Numbered from the stretch's first letter, positions 34,450 to 43,622 are shown. The stretch: 64,000 bases of DNA from Nannocystis exedens (GCF_002343915.1 NZ_NETK01000001.1:10812001-10876000); one strand, 5' to 3'. A program made the numbers and translations. Notes: generated by a model from the sequence alone, not told the origin.

Positions 34450-35679
34450 TCAGCCGCCGAAGTCGTCCATCAGGATGTTCTCGGGCTCGACGCCGAGGTC
34501 GGTGAGCATCTTGATGACGGCGGCGTTCATCATCGGCGGGCCGCAGATGTAGTACTCGCAGTCTTCGGGGGCCGGGTGCATCTTGAGGTAGTTCTCGAGC
34601 AGCACCTGGTGGATGAAGCCCTTGTAGCCGGTCCAGTTGTCCTCCGGCTTGGGCTCGGACAGGGCGAGGTGCCACTTGAAGTTCGGGAACTCGCGCTGGA
34701 TGCTGTCGAAGTCCTCGACGTAGAACGCCTCGCGGAGGCTGCGGGCGCCGTACCAGAACGAGACCTTGCGGTCGGTCTTCAGGCGCTTGAACTGGTCGAA
34801 GATGTGCGAGCGCATCGGCGCCATGCCGGCGCCGCCGCCGATGAAGACCATCTCGTTCTTGGTCTCCTTGGCGAAGAACTCGCCGTAGGGGCCGGAGATG
34901 ACGACGGGGTCGCCCGGCTTCCGGCTGAAGATGAACGAGCTCATGATCCCGGGCGGGGCGTCGGGCACCTTCGGCGGCGGGGTCGCGATCCGGACGTTCA
35001 GCATGATGATGCCGTACTCCTCCGGATAGTTCGCCATCGAGTAGGCGCGCTCGACGTGCTCGGTGCAGTTCGAGACGTAGCGCCACAAGTTGTACTTGTC
35101 CCACTCGTCCCGGTACTTCTCCTCGATGACCATGTCGCTGAACTTGGCGACGTGCGGCGGGCACTCGATCTGGATGTAGCCGCCGGCGCGGAACGGGACG
35201 ACCTCACCGGGCGGGAGCTCGAGCACGAACTCCTTGATGAAGGTGGCGACGCCGTTGTTCGAGCGGACCTTGCAGGTCCACTTCTTGATCTCGAAGATCT
35301 CGTGCGGCAGCTCGATCTCCATGTCGCCCTTGACCTTGACCTGGCACGACAGCCGGCAGCCCTCGCGAGCCTCGCCCTTGCTGATGTGACCGGCCTCGGT
35401 CGGGACCATGGAGCCGCCGCCCTTGTGCACCTTCACCTTGCACACGCCGCAGCTGCCTTTGCCGCCGCACGCGGAGGGGATGAAGATCTTCTGGTTGGCG
35501 AGGGTGTTGAGCAGCGTGCTGCCGGCGGGGACCCGCATCGCCAGGGTGGGGTCGCCGTTGATGCCGATCGTGACGGCCTCGGTGTTGACCAGCTTCGCCT
35601 TGGCGGCGAGCAGGATGAACACCAGGGCCAGGATCACGAACGTGAACATGGCCACGCCGAGGATGATGATGGTGGTCAT
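34450..35679 (-). CDS. nqrF: Na+-NQR subunit F (NADH dehydrogenase, FAD/2Fe-2S)
   Basis: 409 residues from ATG 35679. An N-terminal membrane helix is followed by a plant-type ferredoxin domain with the 2Fe-2S ligands ACGGKGSCGVCKV (about residues 70-81) and a fourth Cys in GCRLSCQVKV. The C-terminal ferredoxin-reductase domain has RAYSMANYPEEYG (FAD binding), GGGAGMAPMRSHIF (NADH-binding) and YICGPPMMNAAV. It oxidises NADH on the cytoplasmic side and passes electrons to the other Nqr subunits. It is downstream of nqrE by 21 bases. Confidence 0.97.
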   Translation of the reverse strand: MTTIIILGVAMFTFVILALVFILLAAKAKLVNTEAVTIGINGDPTLAMRVPAGSTLLNTLANQKIFIPSACGGKGSCGVCKVKVHKGGGSMVPTEAGHISKGEAREGCRLSCQVKVKGDMEIELPHEIFEIKKWTCKVRSNNGVATFIKEFVLELPPGEVVPFRAGGYIQIECPPHVAKFSDMVIEEKYRDEWDKYNLWRYVSNCTEHVERAYSMANYPEEYGIIMLNVRIATPPPKVPDAPPGIMSSFIFSRKPGDPVVISGPYGEFFAKETKNEMVFIGGGAGMAPMRSHIFDQFKRLKTDRKVSFWYGARSLREAFYVEDFDSIQREFPNFKWHLALSEPKPEDNWTGYKGFIHQVLLENYLKMHPAPEDCEYYICGPPMMNAAVIKMLTDLGVEPENILMDDFGG

Positions 35680-35700
35680 AAGGTGGTGCTCCTCCGCGGG

Positions 35701-36318
35701 TCAGAGCTGGATGCCCGAGAAGGCGAGGAAGCCGATCGCCATCAGGCCGGTGAGGATGAACGCGATGCCGAGGCCGCGCAGACCCTCGGGGACGTTGCTG
35801 TAGCGCATCTTCTCGCGCAGGGCGGCGAGCGCGACGATCGCCATCGCCCAGCCGATGCCCGAGCCGAGGCCGAACACCGCCGCCTCGCCGAGGCTGTACT
35901 CGCGCTGCTCCATGAACAGCGAGGCGCCGAGGATGGCGCAGTTGACGGCGATGAGCGGGAGGAACACGCCCAGCGCGTTGTAGAGGGCGGGGGCGTAGCG
36001 GTCGACCGCCATCTCGACGACCTGGACGACGGCGGCGATGGTGCCGATCTGGACCAGGAAGCTGAGGAAGCTGAGGTCGACGGTGGCGAAGTCCGGGCTG
36101 ATCCACACCAGCGCGCCCTCCTTGAGGAGCGACACGATGATGAGCTGGTTCAGCGGCACGCACACCGCGAGCACGAAGATGACGGCGGCGCCGAGGCCGA
36201 TCGCGGTCTCGACCTTCTTCGACACGGCGAGGAAGGAGCACATGCCCAGGAAGAACGCCAGGGCCATGTTCTCGACGAAGATCGACTTCGTCAGGAGGCT
36301 CAAGTAGTGCTCGAGCAT
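35701..36318 (-). CDS. nqrE: Na+-NQR subunit E
   Basis: 205 residues, six membrane helices, from ATG 36318. Reads as NqrE: SLLTKSIFVENMALAFFLGM, CSFLAVSKKVETAIGLG and NCAILGASLFMEQREYSLGE. The cysteines in FLGMCSF and VNCAIL correspond to those that bind the intramembrane iron with NqrD. Four bases separate it from nqrD. Confidence 0.97.
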   Translation of the reverse strand: MLEHYLSLLTKSIFVENMALAFFLGMCSFLAVSKKVETAIGLGAAVIFVLAVCVPLNQLIIVSLLKEGALVWISPDFATVDLSFLSFLVQIGTIAAVVQVVEMAVDRYAPALYNALGVFLPLIAVNCAILGASLFMEQREYSLGEAAVFGLGSGIGWAMAIVALAALREKMRYSNVPEGLRGLGIAFILTGLMAIGFLAFSGIQL

Positions 36319-36322
36319 GGGA

Positions 36323-36946
36323 TCACTCCTTCTCCTGCTGCGAGGGCTTGGCGACCCGGAGGGCCCAGATCATGCCGCCGATGATGAAGAACGCCGACGG
36401 TGACATGACCATCAGGCCGTTCGTGGTGTACCAGCCGCCGTCGTTGACGGTCTTGAAGATCTCGATGCCGAACAGCTTGCCGGAGCCGAACAGCTCGCGG
36501 AAGAAGGCGACCGCCAGCAGCACCATGCTGTAGCCGAGGCCGTTGCCGATGCCGTCGAGGAAGCTGATGCCCGGCTTGTTCGCCATCGCGTAGGCCTCGG
36601 CGCGGCCCATGACGATGCAGTTCGTGATGATGAGGCCGACGTAGACGCTCATCTGCTTGCTCACGTCGTAGACGAACGCCTTCAACACCTGGTCGGTGAT
36701 GATGACGAGCGAGGCGATGATCGTCAGCTGGACGATGATGCGGATGCTCGACGGGATGTAGTTGCGGATCGAGCTGATCGCCAGGTTGCTGAACGCGGTG
36801 ACCGTGGTCAGCGCGATCGACATGACGAGCGCCGTCTCGAGCTTGGTCGTGACCGCCAGCGCCGAGCAGATGCCGAGCACCTGCAGGGCGATCGGGTTGT
36901 TGTTGAACAGCGGGTCGAACAGGACGCCCTTGGTCTGCTTGTCCAT
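36323..36946 (-). CDS. nqrD: Na+-NQR subunit D
   Basis: 207 residues, six membrane helices, from ATG 36946. Contains NPIALQVLGICSALAVTTKL and LIITNCIVMGRAEAYAM, with the two Cys residues that ligate the iron shared with NqrE. It also contains LDGIGNGLGYSMVLLAVAFF. It starts three bases after the nqrC stop. Confidence 0.97.
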   Translation of the reverse strand: MDKQTKGVLFDPLFNNNPIALQVLGICSALAVTTKLETALVMSIALTTVTAFSNLAISSIRNYIPSSIRIIVQLTIIASLVIITDQVLKAFVYDVSKQMSVYVGLIITNCIVMGRAEAYAMANKPGISFLDGIGNGLGYSMVLLAVAFFRELFGSGKLFGIEIFKTVNDGGWYTTNGLMVMSPSAFFIIGGMIWALRVAKPSQQEKE

Positions 36947-36949
36947 GAC

Positions 36950-37735
36950 TTACTTGCCCCCCGCCGCCTTGAGGTGTTGGATGTAGGGACCGAAGCCGTC
37001 GGGGCCGAACCAGAACTTGACCAGGTTCGACACGCCGTTGCTGGTGATGGTCGCGCCCGACAGGCCGTCGACGCGGTACGGGTCGCTGGCCGGCGGGCCG
37101 GCCTGGCCCTTGACGACGCCGATCTGCGGCGTGCCCTTGTCGTCGTAGATCTTGCGGCCGGGCCACAGGGCCTTCCACTTGGGGTTGTCGACCTCGCCGC
37201 CGAGGCCGGGGGTCTCGCCGTGCTGATAGAAGGTGATGCCCTTGACGGTGTTGGCGTCCTTGGCGTCGAGCGCGAGGAAGCCGTACAGCGTCGACCACAG
37301 GCCGTAGCCCTCGATCGGGAGGATCAAGGTGTCGACCTTGCCGTCCTTCATCACCTTGTAGACCAACGCGTTGTTGGGCAGGCGCAGGACCTTGGCGTTG
37401 TTCGGCGGGGCCTCGCGGCTCTGCGCCGGGTCCTTCTGGGCCTTGCGCTGGTCGAAGCTCGCCGGGTCGACCCCCTGGGCCGCGACGCCGCCCTTGAGGT
37501 CGACGACCTCGGGCTTGATGTTGTCGGCGAAGCGCTTCTTGACCTCTTCGGGCTTGAGCACCTCGCCTTCCTTCATCAGGCCGGCGACCGCGAGGACCTG
37601 CTTCTGCTGGTCGAGCTTCTTGTTCTCGGCCTGGCGGTCGGCCAGCGCGACCGCGGCGCTGGCGATGCCGACCCCGCAGACGACGCAGACCAATGCGGCG
37701 AAGCCGATGGTGTAGCCGGTACTATGCTGCGCCAT
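36950..37735 (-). CDS. nqrC: Na+-NQR subunit C (covalent FMN)
   Basis: 261 residues from ATG 37735, overlapping the end of nqrB by 14 bases. One membrane helix (IGFAALVCVVCGVGIASAAV) is followed by a periplasmic FMN-binding domain, including HGETPGLGGEVDNPKWKALW and the flavinylation motif DGLSGATITSNGV, whose second Thr accepts FMN from ApbE. Confidence 0.97.
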   Translation of the reverse strand: MAQHSTGYTIGFAALVCVVCGVGIASAAVALADRQAENKKLDQQKQVLAVAGLMKEGEVLKPEEVKKRFADNIKPEVVDLKGGVAAQGVDPASFDQRKAQKDPAQSREAPPNNAKVLRLPNNALVYKVMKDGKVDTLILPIEGYGLWSTLYGFLALDAKDANTVKGITFYQHGETPGLGGEVDNPKWKALWPGRKIYDDKGTPQIGVVKGQAGPPASDPYRVDGLSGATITSNGVSNLVKFWFGPDGFGPYIQHLKAAGGK

Positions 37736-38957
37736 GACGAGCGAGCCTCCTCTTGATGTTGGCCTGGACGAAGAAGTGGTCGATGAGCGGGGCGAACATG
37801 TTCATGAACAGGATCGCCAGCATCATGCCCTCGGGGTAGGCGGGGTTCACGACCCGCACCAGGACGACGAGGGCGCCGATGCCGAAGCCGTAGATCAGCT
37901 TGCCCGTGTCGGTGAAGGCCGACGAGACCGGGTCGGTGGCCATGAACACGGTGCCGAAGGCCCAGCCGCCGAGCACGATGTGCCACTCGAACGGCAAGTT
38001 GAACAGCTGGTTGGTCTGGCTGCCGATGGCGTTGAACAGGCTCGACAGCGCGAGCGTGCCGAGCACGACGCCGAGCATCGTGCGCCAGGAGCCGACCTTG
38101 GTGAGGATGAGGACCGCGGCGCCGATCAGGCAGCACAGCGTCGAGGTCTCGCCCATCGAGCCGGGGATGGTGCCGACGAACGCGTCCCACCAGGTCGCGG
38201 TCCAGCCGCCGGTCTGGTTCATCACCACGTTGGGGTCGACGGCGGCGCGGGCGAGCGCGGTGGCGCCGGAGACGCCCTGCGGCAGCGCCGACAGGTTCGC
38301 GGCCACCCACGGCTGGTCGCCCGAGATCTGGGCCGGGTAGGCGAAGAACAGGAACGCGCGGGCGGTCAGCGCCGGGTTCAGCACGTTCATGCCGGTGCCG
38401 CCGAAGACCTCCTTGCCGAGCACGACGCCGAAGGCGATGCCGAGCGCGACCTGCCACAGCGGGATGGTCGGCGGCAGCGTCAGCGGGAACAACAGGCCGG
38501 TGACGAGGAAACCCTCGTTGATCTCGTGCTTGCGGACGACCGAGAACAGCGCCTCGCAGTTGCCGCCGATCGCCATCGTGACGATGTAGACCGGCAGGAA
38601 GTAGATGGCGCCGTGGAGGAAGCAGGCGAGGATGTTGGCCGGGTCGAAGCCGAAGCCGAACATCTGGTAGAGCGCGGTCTGCCAGTTGTCGAGCGGCGCG
38701 GCGCCCTTGGCGATCATCAGGTGCGCCTGCAGGCCGGTGTTGTACATCGCGAACAACACGCACGGGATCAGCGCGATGACGACGGTGGTCATCATGCGCT
38801 TGAGATCGAGGGCGTCGCGGACGTGGGAGTCGCGCTTGGCGACGTCCGGGGGCGTGTAGAGGAAGGTGTCGGCCGCCTCGTAGAGCGGGTACAGCTTCTC
38901 GTGCTTGCCGCCCTTTTCGAAGGAATGGGCGAGCTTGTCGAGCATTTTTCGCAACAT
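37722..38957 (-). CDS. nqrB: Na+-NQR subunit B (covalent FMN, riboflavin site)
   Basis: 411 residues from ATG 38957 (MLRKMLDKLAHSF); the frame is open upstream only as antisense shadow of nqrA. Multi-pass membrane protein. Contains GGNCEALFSVVRKHEINEGF, EVFGGTGMNVLNPALTARAF, and the flavinylation site QGVSGATALARA, with FMN on the Thr of SGAT. The C-terminal helices carry FGTVFMATDPVSSAFTDTGK and PAYPEGMMLAILFMNMFAPL. It forms the Na+ path and quinone site with NqrA. Confidence 0.97.
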   Translation of the reverse strand: MLRKMLDKLAHSFEKGGKHEKLYPLYEAADTFLYTPPDVAKRDSHVRDALDLKRMMTTVVIALIPCVLFAMYNTGLQAHLMIAKGAAPLDNWQTALYQMFGFGFDPANILACFLHGAIYFLPVYIVTMAIGGNCEALFSVVRKHEINEGFLVTGLLFPLTLPPTIPLWQVALGIAFGVVLGKEVFGGTGMNVLNPALTARAFLFFAYPAQISGDQPWVAANLSALPQGVSGATALARAAVDPNVVMNQTGGWTATWWDAFVGTIPGSMGETSTLCCLIGAAVLILTKVGSWRTMLGVVLGTLALSSLFNAIGSQTNQLFNLPFEWHIVLGGWAFGTVFMATDPVSSAFTDTGKLIYGFGIGALVVLVRVVNPAYPEGMMLAILFMNMFAPLIDHFFVQANIKRRLARHGAA

Positions 38958-38962
38958 CTGCG

Positions 38963-40345
38963 TCAGCCCTCTTTCTCGATCTCGTTGAGGTTTTGCCGCA
39001 ACACCGCGCCGAAGTCCGACTTGCCCGGATCGACGAAGGTGCACAGCGCCAGGTCCTCTTCGTCGAGCTCGAGCGCGCCGAGTGCGACGGCCCGGTCGGT
39101 GTCGCCGACGAGGAGCGAGCGCAGCAGGAAGGTCGGCAGGATGTCGAGCGGCATGACGCGCTCGTACATGCCGATCGGGACCATGGCCCGCGGCGAGCCG
39201 TTGGTCGTGGTGGTGAAGTCGAACTTCTTGCCGAACAGCTTGGCCAGGTAGCCGAAGTAGACCGGGATGGTGCTGTACTTGCGCGCGCCCGGGGCGAGCC
39301 AGCCGAGCAGCTCGCGCTGCCGGCCCTCGGCGAGGACGCTGACCTGGTTGACGTAGCGGCCGAGGTAGCCGTCGACCTCGCCCACGGCCTTGCGCCCGCC
39401 GAACACCGAGCCGCTGACGACCCGGTTCTCGCCGGCTTGCAGCTCGCCCGCGGTCAGCTCGTCGAGGCTGGCGCCGGCGCGCGTGCTGAGGAGGCGCGGG
39501 CGCTTGGCGACGGGGCCACCGAGCGCGACGATGCGGGTGAAGTCGAGCTCGCCGGTGGCGAACAGGCGGCCGACGGCGACGACGTCCTGGTAGCCGATGT
39601 GCCAGACGATCCGCTCGCGGCTGACCGGCTCGAGCAGGTGGATGTGCGTGCCGACCAGGCCGGCCGGGTGCGGCCCGTCGAAGGTCTCGACGCGCACGCC
39701 CGCGGCGCCGCCGGCGTCGATGGCGAGGCCGGGACCCTTGCACAGGTAGGTCTTCGGCGCGAGCTTGCTCAGGACGGCCAGGCCGCGCTGGAAGTCGGCC
39801 TCGCGACCCTTGAGCACCGCGCCGACGTCGGCGGTCAGCGGGCTGGTGTCGATGGCGGTGACGAACAGCGCGCGCGGGGTCGACTCGGGGCTGGGGACGC
39901 GCGAGAAGGGGCGCTGGCGCAGGGCCGTCCACAGGCCGGACTCGACCAGCAGCGCCTTGATCTCGTCGACGCCGAGCTGCTCGACCGGCTTGCGCGTGTA
40001 GCTGGCGAAGGTGACCCGGTCCTCGGGGCCAGCTTGGCCGGCGAGCTCGCGCTCGTTGAGGGCGATGACCAGCGAGAGGAAGGCGCGCTTCTCACCGCGG
40101 TGGACGGCGACCACCGAGCCGGCGCCGGGGGCGGTGAAGCGGACGCCGGGGGTCTTGCGATCCTCGAAGAGGAGCTGCCCGCGCTTGACGGCGTCGCCGA
40201 CCTTGACCTCCATCTTCGGCTTCATGCCGACGTAGTCGGCGCCGAGCAGGGCGACGTGACGTACGGGCGAGCCGGCCTCGATCACCTGCTGCGGTGCGCC
40301 GGTGATCGGGAGGTCGAGTCCCTTTTTGATCCGATGTACTGTCAT
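38963..40345 (-). CDS. nqrA: Na+-NQR subunit A
   Basis: 460 residues from ATG 40345 (MTVHRIKKGLDLPITGAP). Cytosolic with a biotinyl-like N-terminus: KKGLDLPITGAP, VGMKPKMEVKVGDAVKRGQL and FTAPGAGSVVAVHRGEKRA. The C-terminal region RVMPLDILPTFLLRSLLVGD then FVDPGKSDFGAVLRQNLNEI matches the family. It is the first gene of the operon. The 200-base gap upstream, after mqnAC, should contain the operon promoter; none could be assigned with confidence. Confidence 0.97.
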   Translation of the reverse strand: MTVHRIKKGLDLPITGAPQQVIEAGSPVRHVALLGADYVGMKPKMEVKVGDAVKRGQLLFEDRKTPGVRFTAPGAGSVVAVHRGEKRAFLSLVIALNERELAGQAGPEDRVTFASYTRKPVEQLGVDEIKALLVESGLWTALRQRPFSRVPSPESTPRALFVTAIDTSPLTADVGAVLKGREADFQRGLAVLSKLAPKTYLCKGPGLAIDAGGAAGVRVETFDGPHPAGLVGTHIHLLEPVSRERIVWHIGYQDVVAVGRLFATGELDFTRIVALGGPVAKRPRLLSTRAGASLDELTAGELQAGENRVVSGSVFGGRKAVGEVDGYLGRYVNQVSVLAEGRQRELLGWLAPGARKYSTIPVYFGYLAKLFGKKFDFTTTTNGSPRAMVPIGMYERVMPLDILPTFLLRSLLVGDTDRAVALGALELDEEDLALCTFVDPGKSDFGAVLRQNLNEIEKEG

Positions 40346-40547
40346 GGTGCGGGTTCTTGCGCGGACCGAGTCGGGCCTGAAGGCTGTCGCAGGGGCAGAT
40401 CCGGTGCGTGAAGTTCGGAGCCCGGAGGCTCGTGGAGTGAGGCGGCCCGAACCGGTCCGAAAGACCGCTCGGAGAGCCCTGGGGGGCGTTTACTATGTTC
40501 GCGGGATTTTTCGGAGTGCAGCCGGCCGCCCGCGGACGTGCGAGGGG

Positions 40548-42599
40548 TCACAAGACCCCGAGCTCGCCGCTCGCTCCCGCCGGCGCGGCGACCGATGCGC
40601 CACCCGACGAAACGCCAGGCAGCCGGTCGTAACGCATGTTCCGCCGCGCGGGGACGAAGCCGGCGAGCCGGATGTGGGCCTCGATCTCGGCGGCGCTCAT
40701 CATGAATCGCGCACCGGCCTGCGAGACGACGTTCTCCTCGATCATGACGGAGCCGAAATCGTTGGCGCCGAAGCGCAGGGCGACCTCGCCGATCTCGGGC
40801 CCCAAGGTCGGCCAGCTGACCTGCAGGTTGGGGACGTTGTCGAGGTAGAGCCGGGCCAGCGCTTGTACCCGCAAGTACCGCAGCGGGCTGGTGTCGTCGC
40901 GCAGCTTGAGCCGGGTGCCGTCGGCCTGGAACGGCCAGGTGATGAAGGCGGTGAACCCCCCGGTCTCGTCTTGCAGGCTGCGCACCCGGTCCATGTGGTG
41001 GACGAGCTGCTCGGCGGTCTCCTGAAAGCCGAACACCATGGTGGCGGTGGTCTTCATGCCGAGGCCGTGGGCCTCGCGCATGACGGCCAGCCACTCGTCG
41101 GCGGTGTTCTTGAAGGGCGAGATCCGGGCGCGGATCTCGTCGTCCAGGATCTCGGCGCCGCCGCCCGGCAATGAATCCATGCCGGCCGCGCGCAGCCGGA
41201 CGAGGACGTCCCGGATCGGCAAGTCCTCGAGCTGGGCGATGTGGATGATCTCGGTCGGCGACAGCGCGTGCAACGCGAGGCGGAAGTTGGCCTTGGTCCA
41301 GCGAAAGAAGTCCTCGTACCACTCGAGGTTGAGCTCGGGGTTGAGGCCACCCTGAAGGAGGATCTGGACGCCGCCCAATTCCTCGGTCTCGCGGAACTTG
41401 CGGGCCAGCTCCTCGCGGCTGAGGACGTAGCCGCCCTTGGCACCGGGCGGGGTGTAAAAATTGCAGAATTTACAACGCGTTACACACACGTTTGTATAGT
41501 TTACATTACGGTCGATGATGTAGGTGACGACGCCGTCGGGATGGAGCGCCGCGCGACGCGCGTCGGCGGCCGCGCCGAGGGCCATGAGGTCGGCGTGCTC
41601 GTAGAGGAAGATGCCCTCGGCGAGGTCGAGGCGACCTCCGGCGGCGGCACGCGCGAGCAGCTCGTCGGCCGCGAGCGGCGGCCGCGGCCGGCGCGCGGCG
41701 ACCAGGGCCTCGGACGCGGCGCCGCCAGCGAAGCGGATGTGGACCGGGTCCTCGGGGTCGTGGCCGGGGATCGTGAGGAGGCCGGCGGCGGTGGCCCGCG
41801 AGAGGAACTCGACGACGCCCTCGCGCTCCTTGGTGGAGAGGCTGTAGCGGATCGCGCGCCGGAGGTAGTTGGCGTAGGCGTTGTCGCTGAGCAGGTCGCG
41901 CGCGGGGAGGCCGGCGCGCAGCTGCTGCTCGCGGAAGGCGTGGGCGAGCTCCTCGGCGTGCTTGAGGCCGTAGGCGCGGGCCTCCTGCAGGGCGGTGACG
42001 TGCGCGGGCGTGAGGACGCCGGGCCGCGCGGCCCAGACGGCGAACACGAACGGGAGGCCGGTTTGGGCCAGCCACATGGCGCCGAGGTCGAAGACGTGCG
42101 GGAAGCGATCGTGCAGCGCCATGGCGGCGTCGCCGATCACGAGGGCGGCGTGGGTGCCCTGGACCAGGCCGGCGCCCTCGCGGTGCGGGGCGTGGACACA
42201 CTCGGGGCGGAGGCCCTGGGCGCGCAGGAGCAGCTGCACGAGGATGACCGAGGTGCGCGAGGCGGCGTCGAGGTAGATCCGCTCGATCTGCTGCAGGGGG
42301 ACGGCGGAGACCAACAGGACCGAGTGCACCGGCCCGCGACAGCCGATGCCGACCTCGGGCACGACCTCCCACTCGGGGTGCGCGGCGCAGGCGGCGACGG
42401 GGACGAGGGCGACGTCACACTCGCCGGTCTCCAGGCGCCGCGCGCACTCGCTGGGGAGCACGAGGCTGAAATCGAACAGCGGGGTGCCGTCAGGGTGGCG
42501 CGGGATCCGTTCGGCGGAGAGGTGCTGGCCGACGAGGGGCTGGACGAGCGGCCAGGCGTTGAGGAACGAGACCGCACAGGCGCGCAGAGGGGCGGGCAT
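40548..42599 (-). CDS. MqnA-MqnC fusion: chorismate dehydratase and cyclic dehypoxanthinyl futalosine synthase
   Basis: 683 residues from ATG 42599. Residues 1-290 match MqnA (AVSFLNAWPLVQPL, SECARRLETGECDVALVPV, HREGAGLVQGTHAALVIGDA), which converts chorismate to 3-enolpyruvylbenzoate. A helical linker leads into MqnC, a radical SAM enzyme with VNYTNVCVTRCKFCNFYTPP (CxxxCxxC for the 4Fe-4S cluster), QGGLNPELNLEWYED and TATMVFGFQETAEQLVHHM. These are steps one and three of the futalosine menaquinone route, usually separate genes. No stop or start separates the domains. The codon of the start ATG lies in a GGGCATGTC core. It is followed on the same strand by nqrA. Confidence 0.93.
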   Translation of the reverse strand: MPAPLRACAVSFLNAWPLVQPLVGQHLSAERIPRHPDGTPLFDFSLVLPSECARRLETGECDVALVPVAACAAHPEWEVVPEVGIGCRGPVHSVLLVSAVPLQQIERIYLDAASRTSVILVQLLLRAQGLRPECVHAPHREGAGLVQGTHAALVIGDAAMALHDRFPHVFDLGAMWLAQTGLPFVFAVWAARPGVLTPAHVTALQEARAYGLKHAEELAHAFREQQLRAGLPARDLLSDNAYANYLRRAIRYSLSTKEREGVVEFLSRATAAGLLTIPGHDPEDPVHIRFAGGAASEALVAARRPRPPLAADELLARAAAGGRLDLAEGIFLYEHADLMALGAAADARRAALHPDGVVTYIIDRNVNYTNVCVTRCKFCNFYTPPGAKGGYVLSREELARKFRETEELGGVQILLQGGLNPELNLEWYEDFFRWTKANFRLALHALSPTEIIHIAQLEDLPIRDVLVRLRAAGMDSLPGGGAEILDDEIRARISPFKNTADEWLAVMREAHGLGMKTTATMVFGFQETAEQLVHHMDRVRSLQDETGGFTAFITWPFQADGTRLKLRDDTSPLRYLRVQALARLYLDNVPNLQVSWPTLGPEIGEVALRFGANDFGSVMIEENVVSQAGARFMMSAAEIEAHIRLAGFVPARRNMRYDRLPGVSSGGASVAAPAGASGELGVL

Positions 42600-42702
42600 G
42601 TCGGGCCGATTGTACGAGAAACCGAGGCGAGCGGCGAGGCGCGTGCGCTTGCTCGCAGGGGCCGCCGGAGGGGCAATTCGGCGAGCTGTCCTTGGGGACA
42701 GG

Positions 42703-42925
42703 TCAAAGCGGGCGCTCGCGGTCGGCGGCGGGCAGCGCGACGTCCTCGCAGAGGTCGAGGAGCGCGAGCTTGACGCCGGCACGCGCGCGTCGTGCGGGCG
42801 CTGCAAGATCTCGGTGAGCCAGCGGCGCTCGTCGAGGCGACGGGGCAGCTCGACGAGCATGCGCTCGCGGCCGACGAGCAAGACCTCGCGCGCGGGAGGG
42901 GTGCCAACCTGGTATTGGGGACAGG
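42703..42925 (-). pseudogene. Decayed duplicate of the Uma2 gene 3' end
   Basis: The leftward frames give REVLLVGRERMLVELPRRLD then ERRWLTEILQRP. After a frameshift comes VKLALLDLCEDVALPAADRE, parallel to QEVLLVDSEAMHVELYRRFE, RWLSEILREPTD and LDLALADLYRRVVFPAEEAA in the intact gene. The shared string ACGAGCAAGACCTC is at 42874 and 43101, so the copy is offset about 225 bp. TTGGGGACAGGTCA follows the coding strand's stop in both copies. No start codon; non-functional. Confidence 0.85.
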
Positions 42926-43513
42926 TCAGCCGGCGGCTTCTTCGGCGGGGAAGACGACGCGGCGGTAGAGGTCGGCGAGCGCGAGGTCGAGGCCGACGCT
43001 GTCGAGGTGGAGGACGTCGGTCGGTTCGCGCAGGATCTCGCTGAGCCAGCGCGTGCCCTCGAAGCGGCGGTAGAGCTCGACGTGCATGGCCTCGCTGTCG
43101 ACGAGCAAGACCTCCTGGACGCTGGCGATCTGGCGGTAGTCGGGCAGCTTGCGGCTGCGATCGATCGCCTGCGTGCTCGGGGACAGCACCTCGACGAGCA
43201 GGATCGGGGCGTGGATCGTGCGCTGGCGCGGCTCCGGCGGCTCGCAGGTGACGAGCAGGTCGGCCTGGTAGCAGGTGTACGCGCGGGCGGGGGAGAGCAC
43301 GCCGGCCTCGGTGAGTACGTCGCACGAGCGGGGGAGGAGGGGACGAATCGCAACGGCCAAATTGACGACGAGCGTCGAGTGCGCGCGCATCGGCGGGGCC
43401 ATGGCGACGACGTGGCCGTCGTGGAGCTCGTGGCGGGCGTCGTCGGGCCAGGAGGTGGCGAGGAACTCGTCGACGGTCAGCCGGTCGGGGAGCTTGCGCT
43501 GCGGTTCGCCCAT
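42926..43513 (-). CDS. Uma2-family putative endonuclease
   Basis: 195 residues from ATG 43513. Matches the Uma2 (DUF820) restriction-endonuclease-like fold: LTVDEFLATSWPDDARHELH, GHVVAMAPPMRAHSTLVVNL, CYQADLLVTCEPPE (the Asp of PD), and ILLVEVLSPSTQAIDRSRKL, where ExxSPST plus DxxxK forms the predicted active site. KLPDYRQIASVQEVLLVDSE follows. These proteins expand in copy number in cyanobacteria and myxobacteria and their natural substrate is unknown. Its own 3' end has been duplicated downstream. Confidence 0.9.
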   Translation of the reverse strand: MGEPQRKLPDRLTVDEFLATSWPDDARHELHDGHVVAMAPPMRAHSTLVVNLAVAIRPLLPRSCDVLTEAGVLSPARAYTCYQADLLVTCEPPEPRQRTIHAPILLVEVLSPSTQAIDRSRKLPDYRQIASVQEVLLVDSEAMHVELYRRFEGTRWLSEILREPTDVLHLDSVGLDLALADLYRRVVFPAEEAAG

Positions 43514-43599
43514 ACCGCCATCAGCGTAGCAGAGGTCGTGGCGGGCAGGTAGCGTCTGCGCGGCCCAGGGGGCGGGGCGGGAGGTCGTGAGGCCTTTCG

Positions 43600-43622
43600 G
43601 ACATGTTTAGAAGGACATGCGG
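43600..43622. repeat. Pair of 14-nt phased cores (array 10)
   Basis: CATG at 43602 and 43616, 14 nt apart, overlapping the stop region of the leftward lipoprotein gene. Confidence 0.7.

Noticed and set aside
34180..36384. 734-codon rightward frame over nqrE/F
   Set aside because: Antisense to unmistakable nqr genes.
41455..41520. Lower-GC stretch inside mqnAC as a possible insertion
   Set aside because: The bases encode the radical SAM motif VNYTNVCVTRCKFCNFY, and Asn/Tyr/Phe codons explain the AT-richness.
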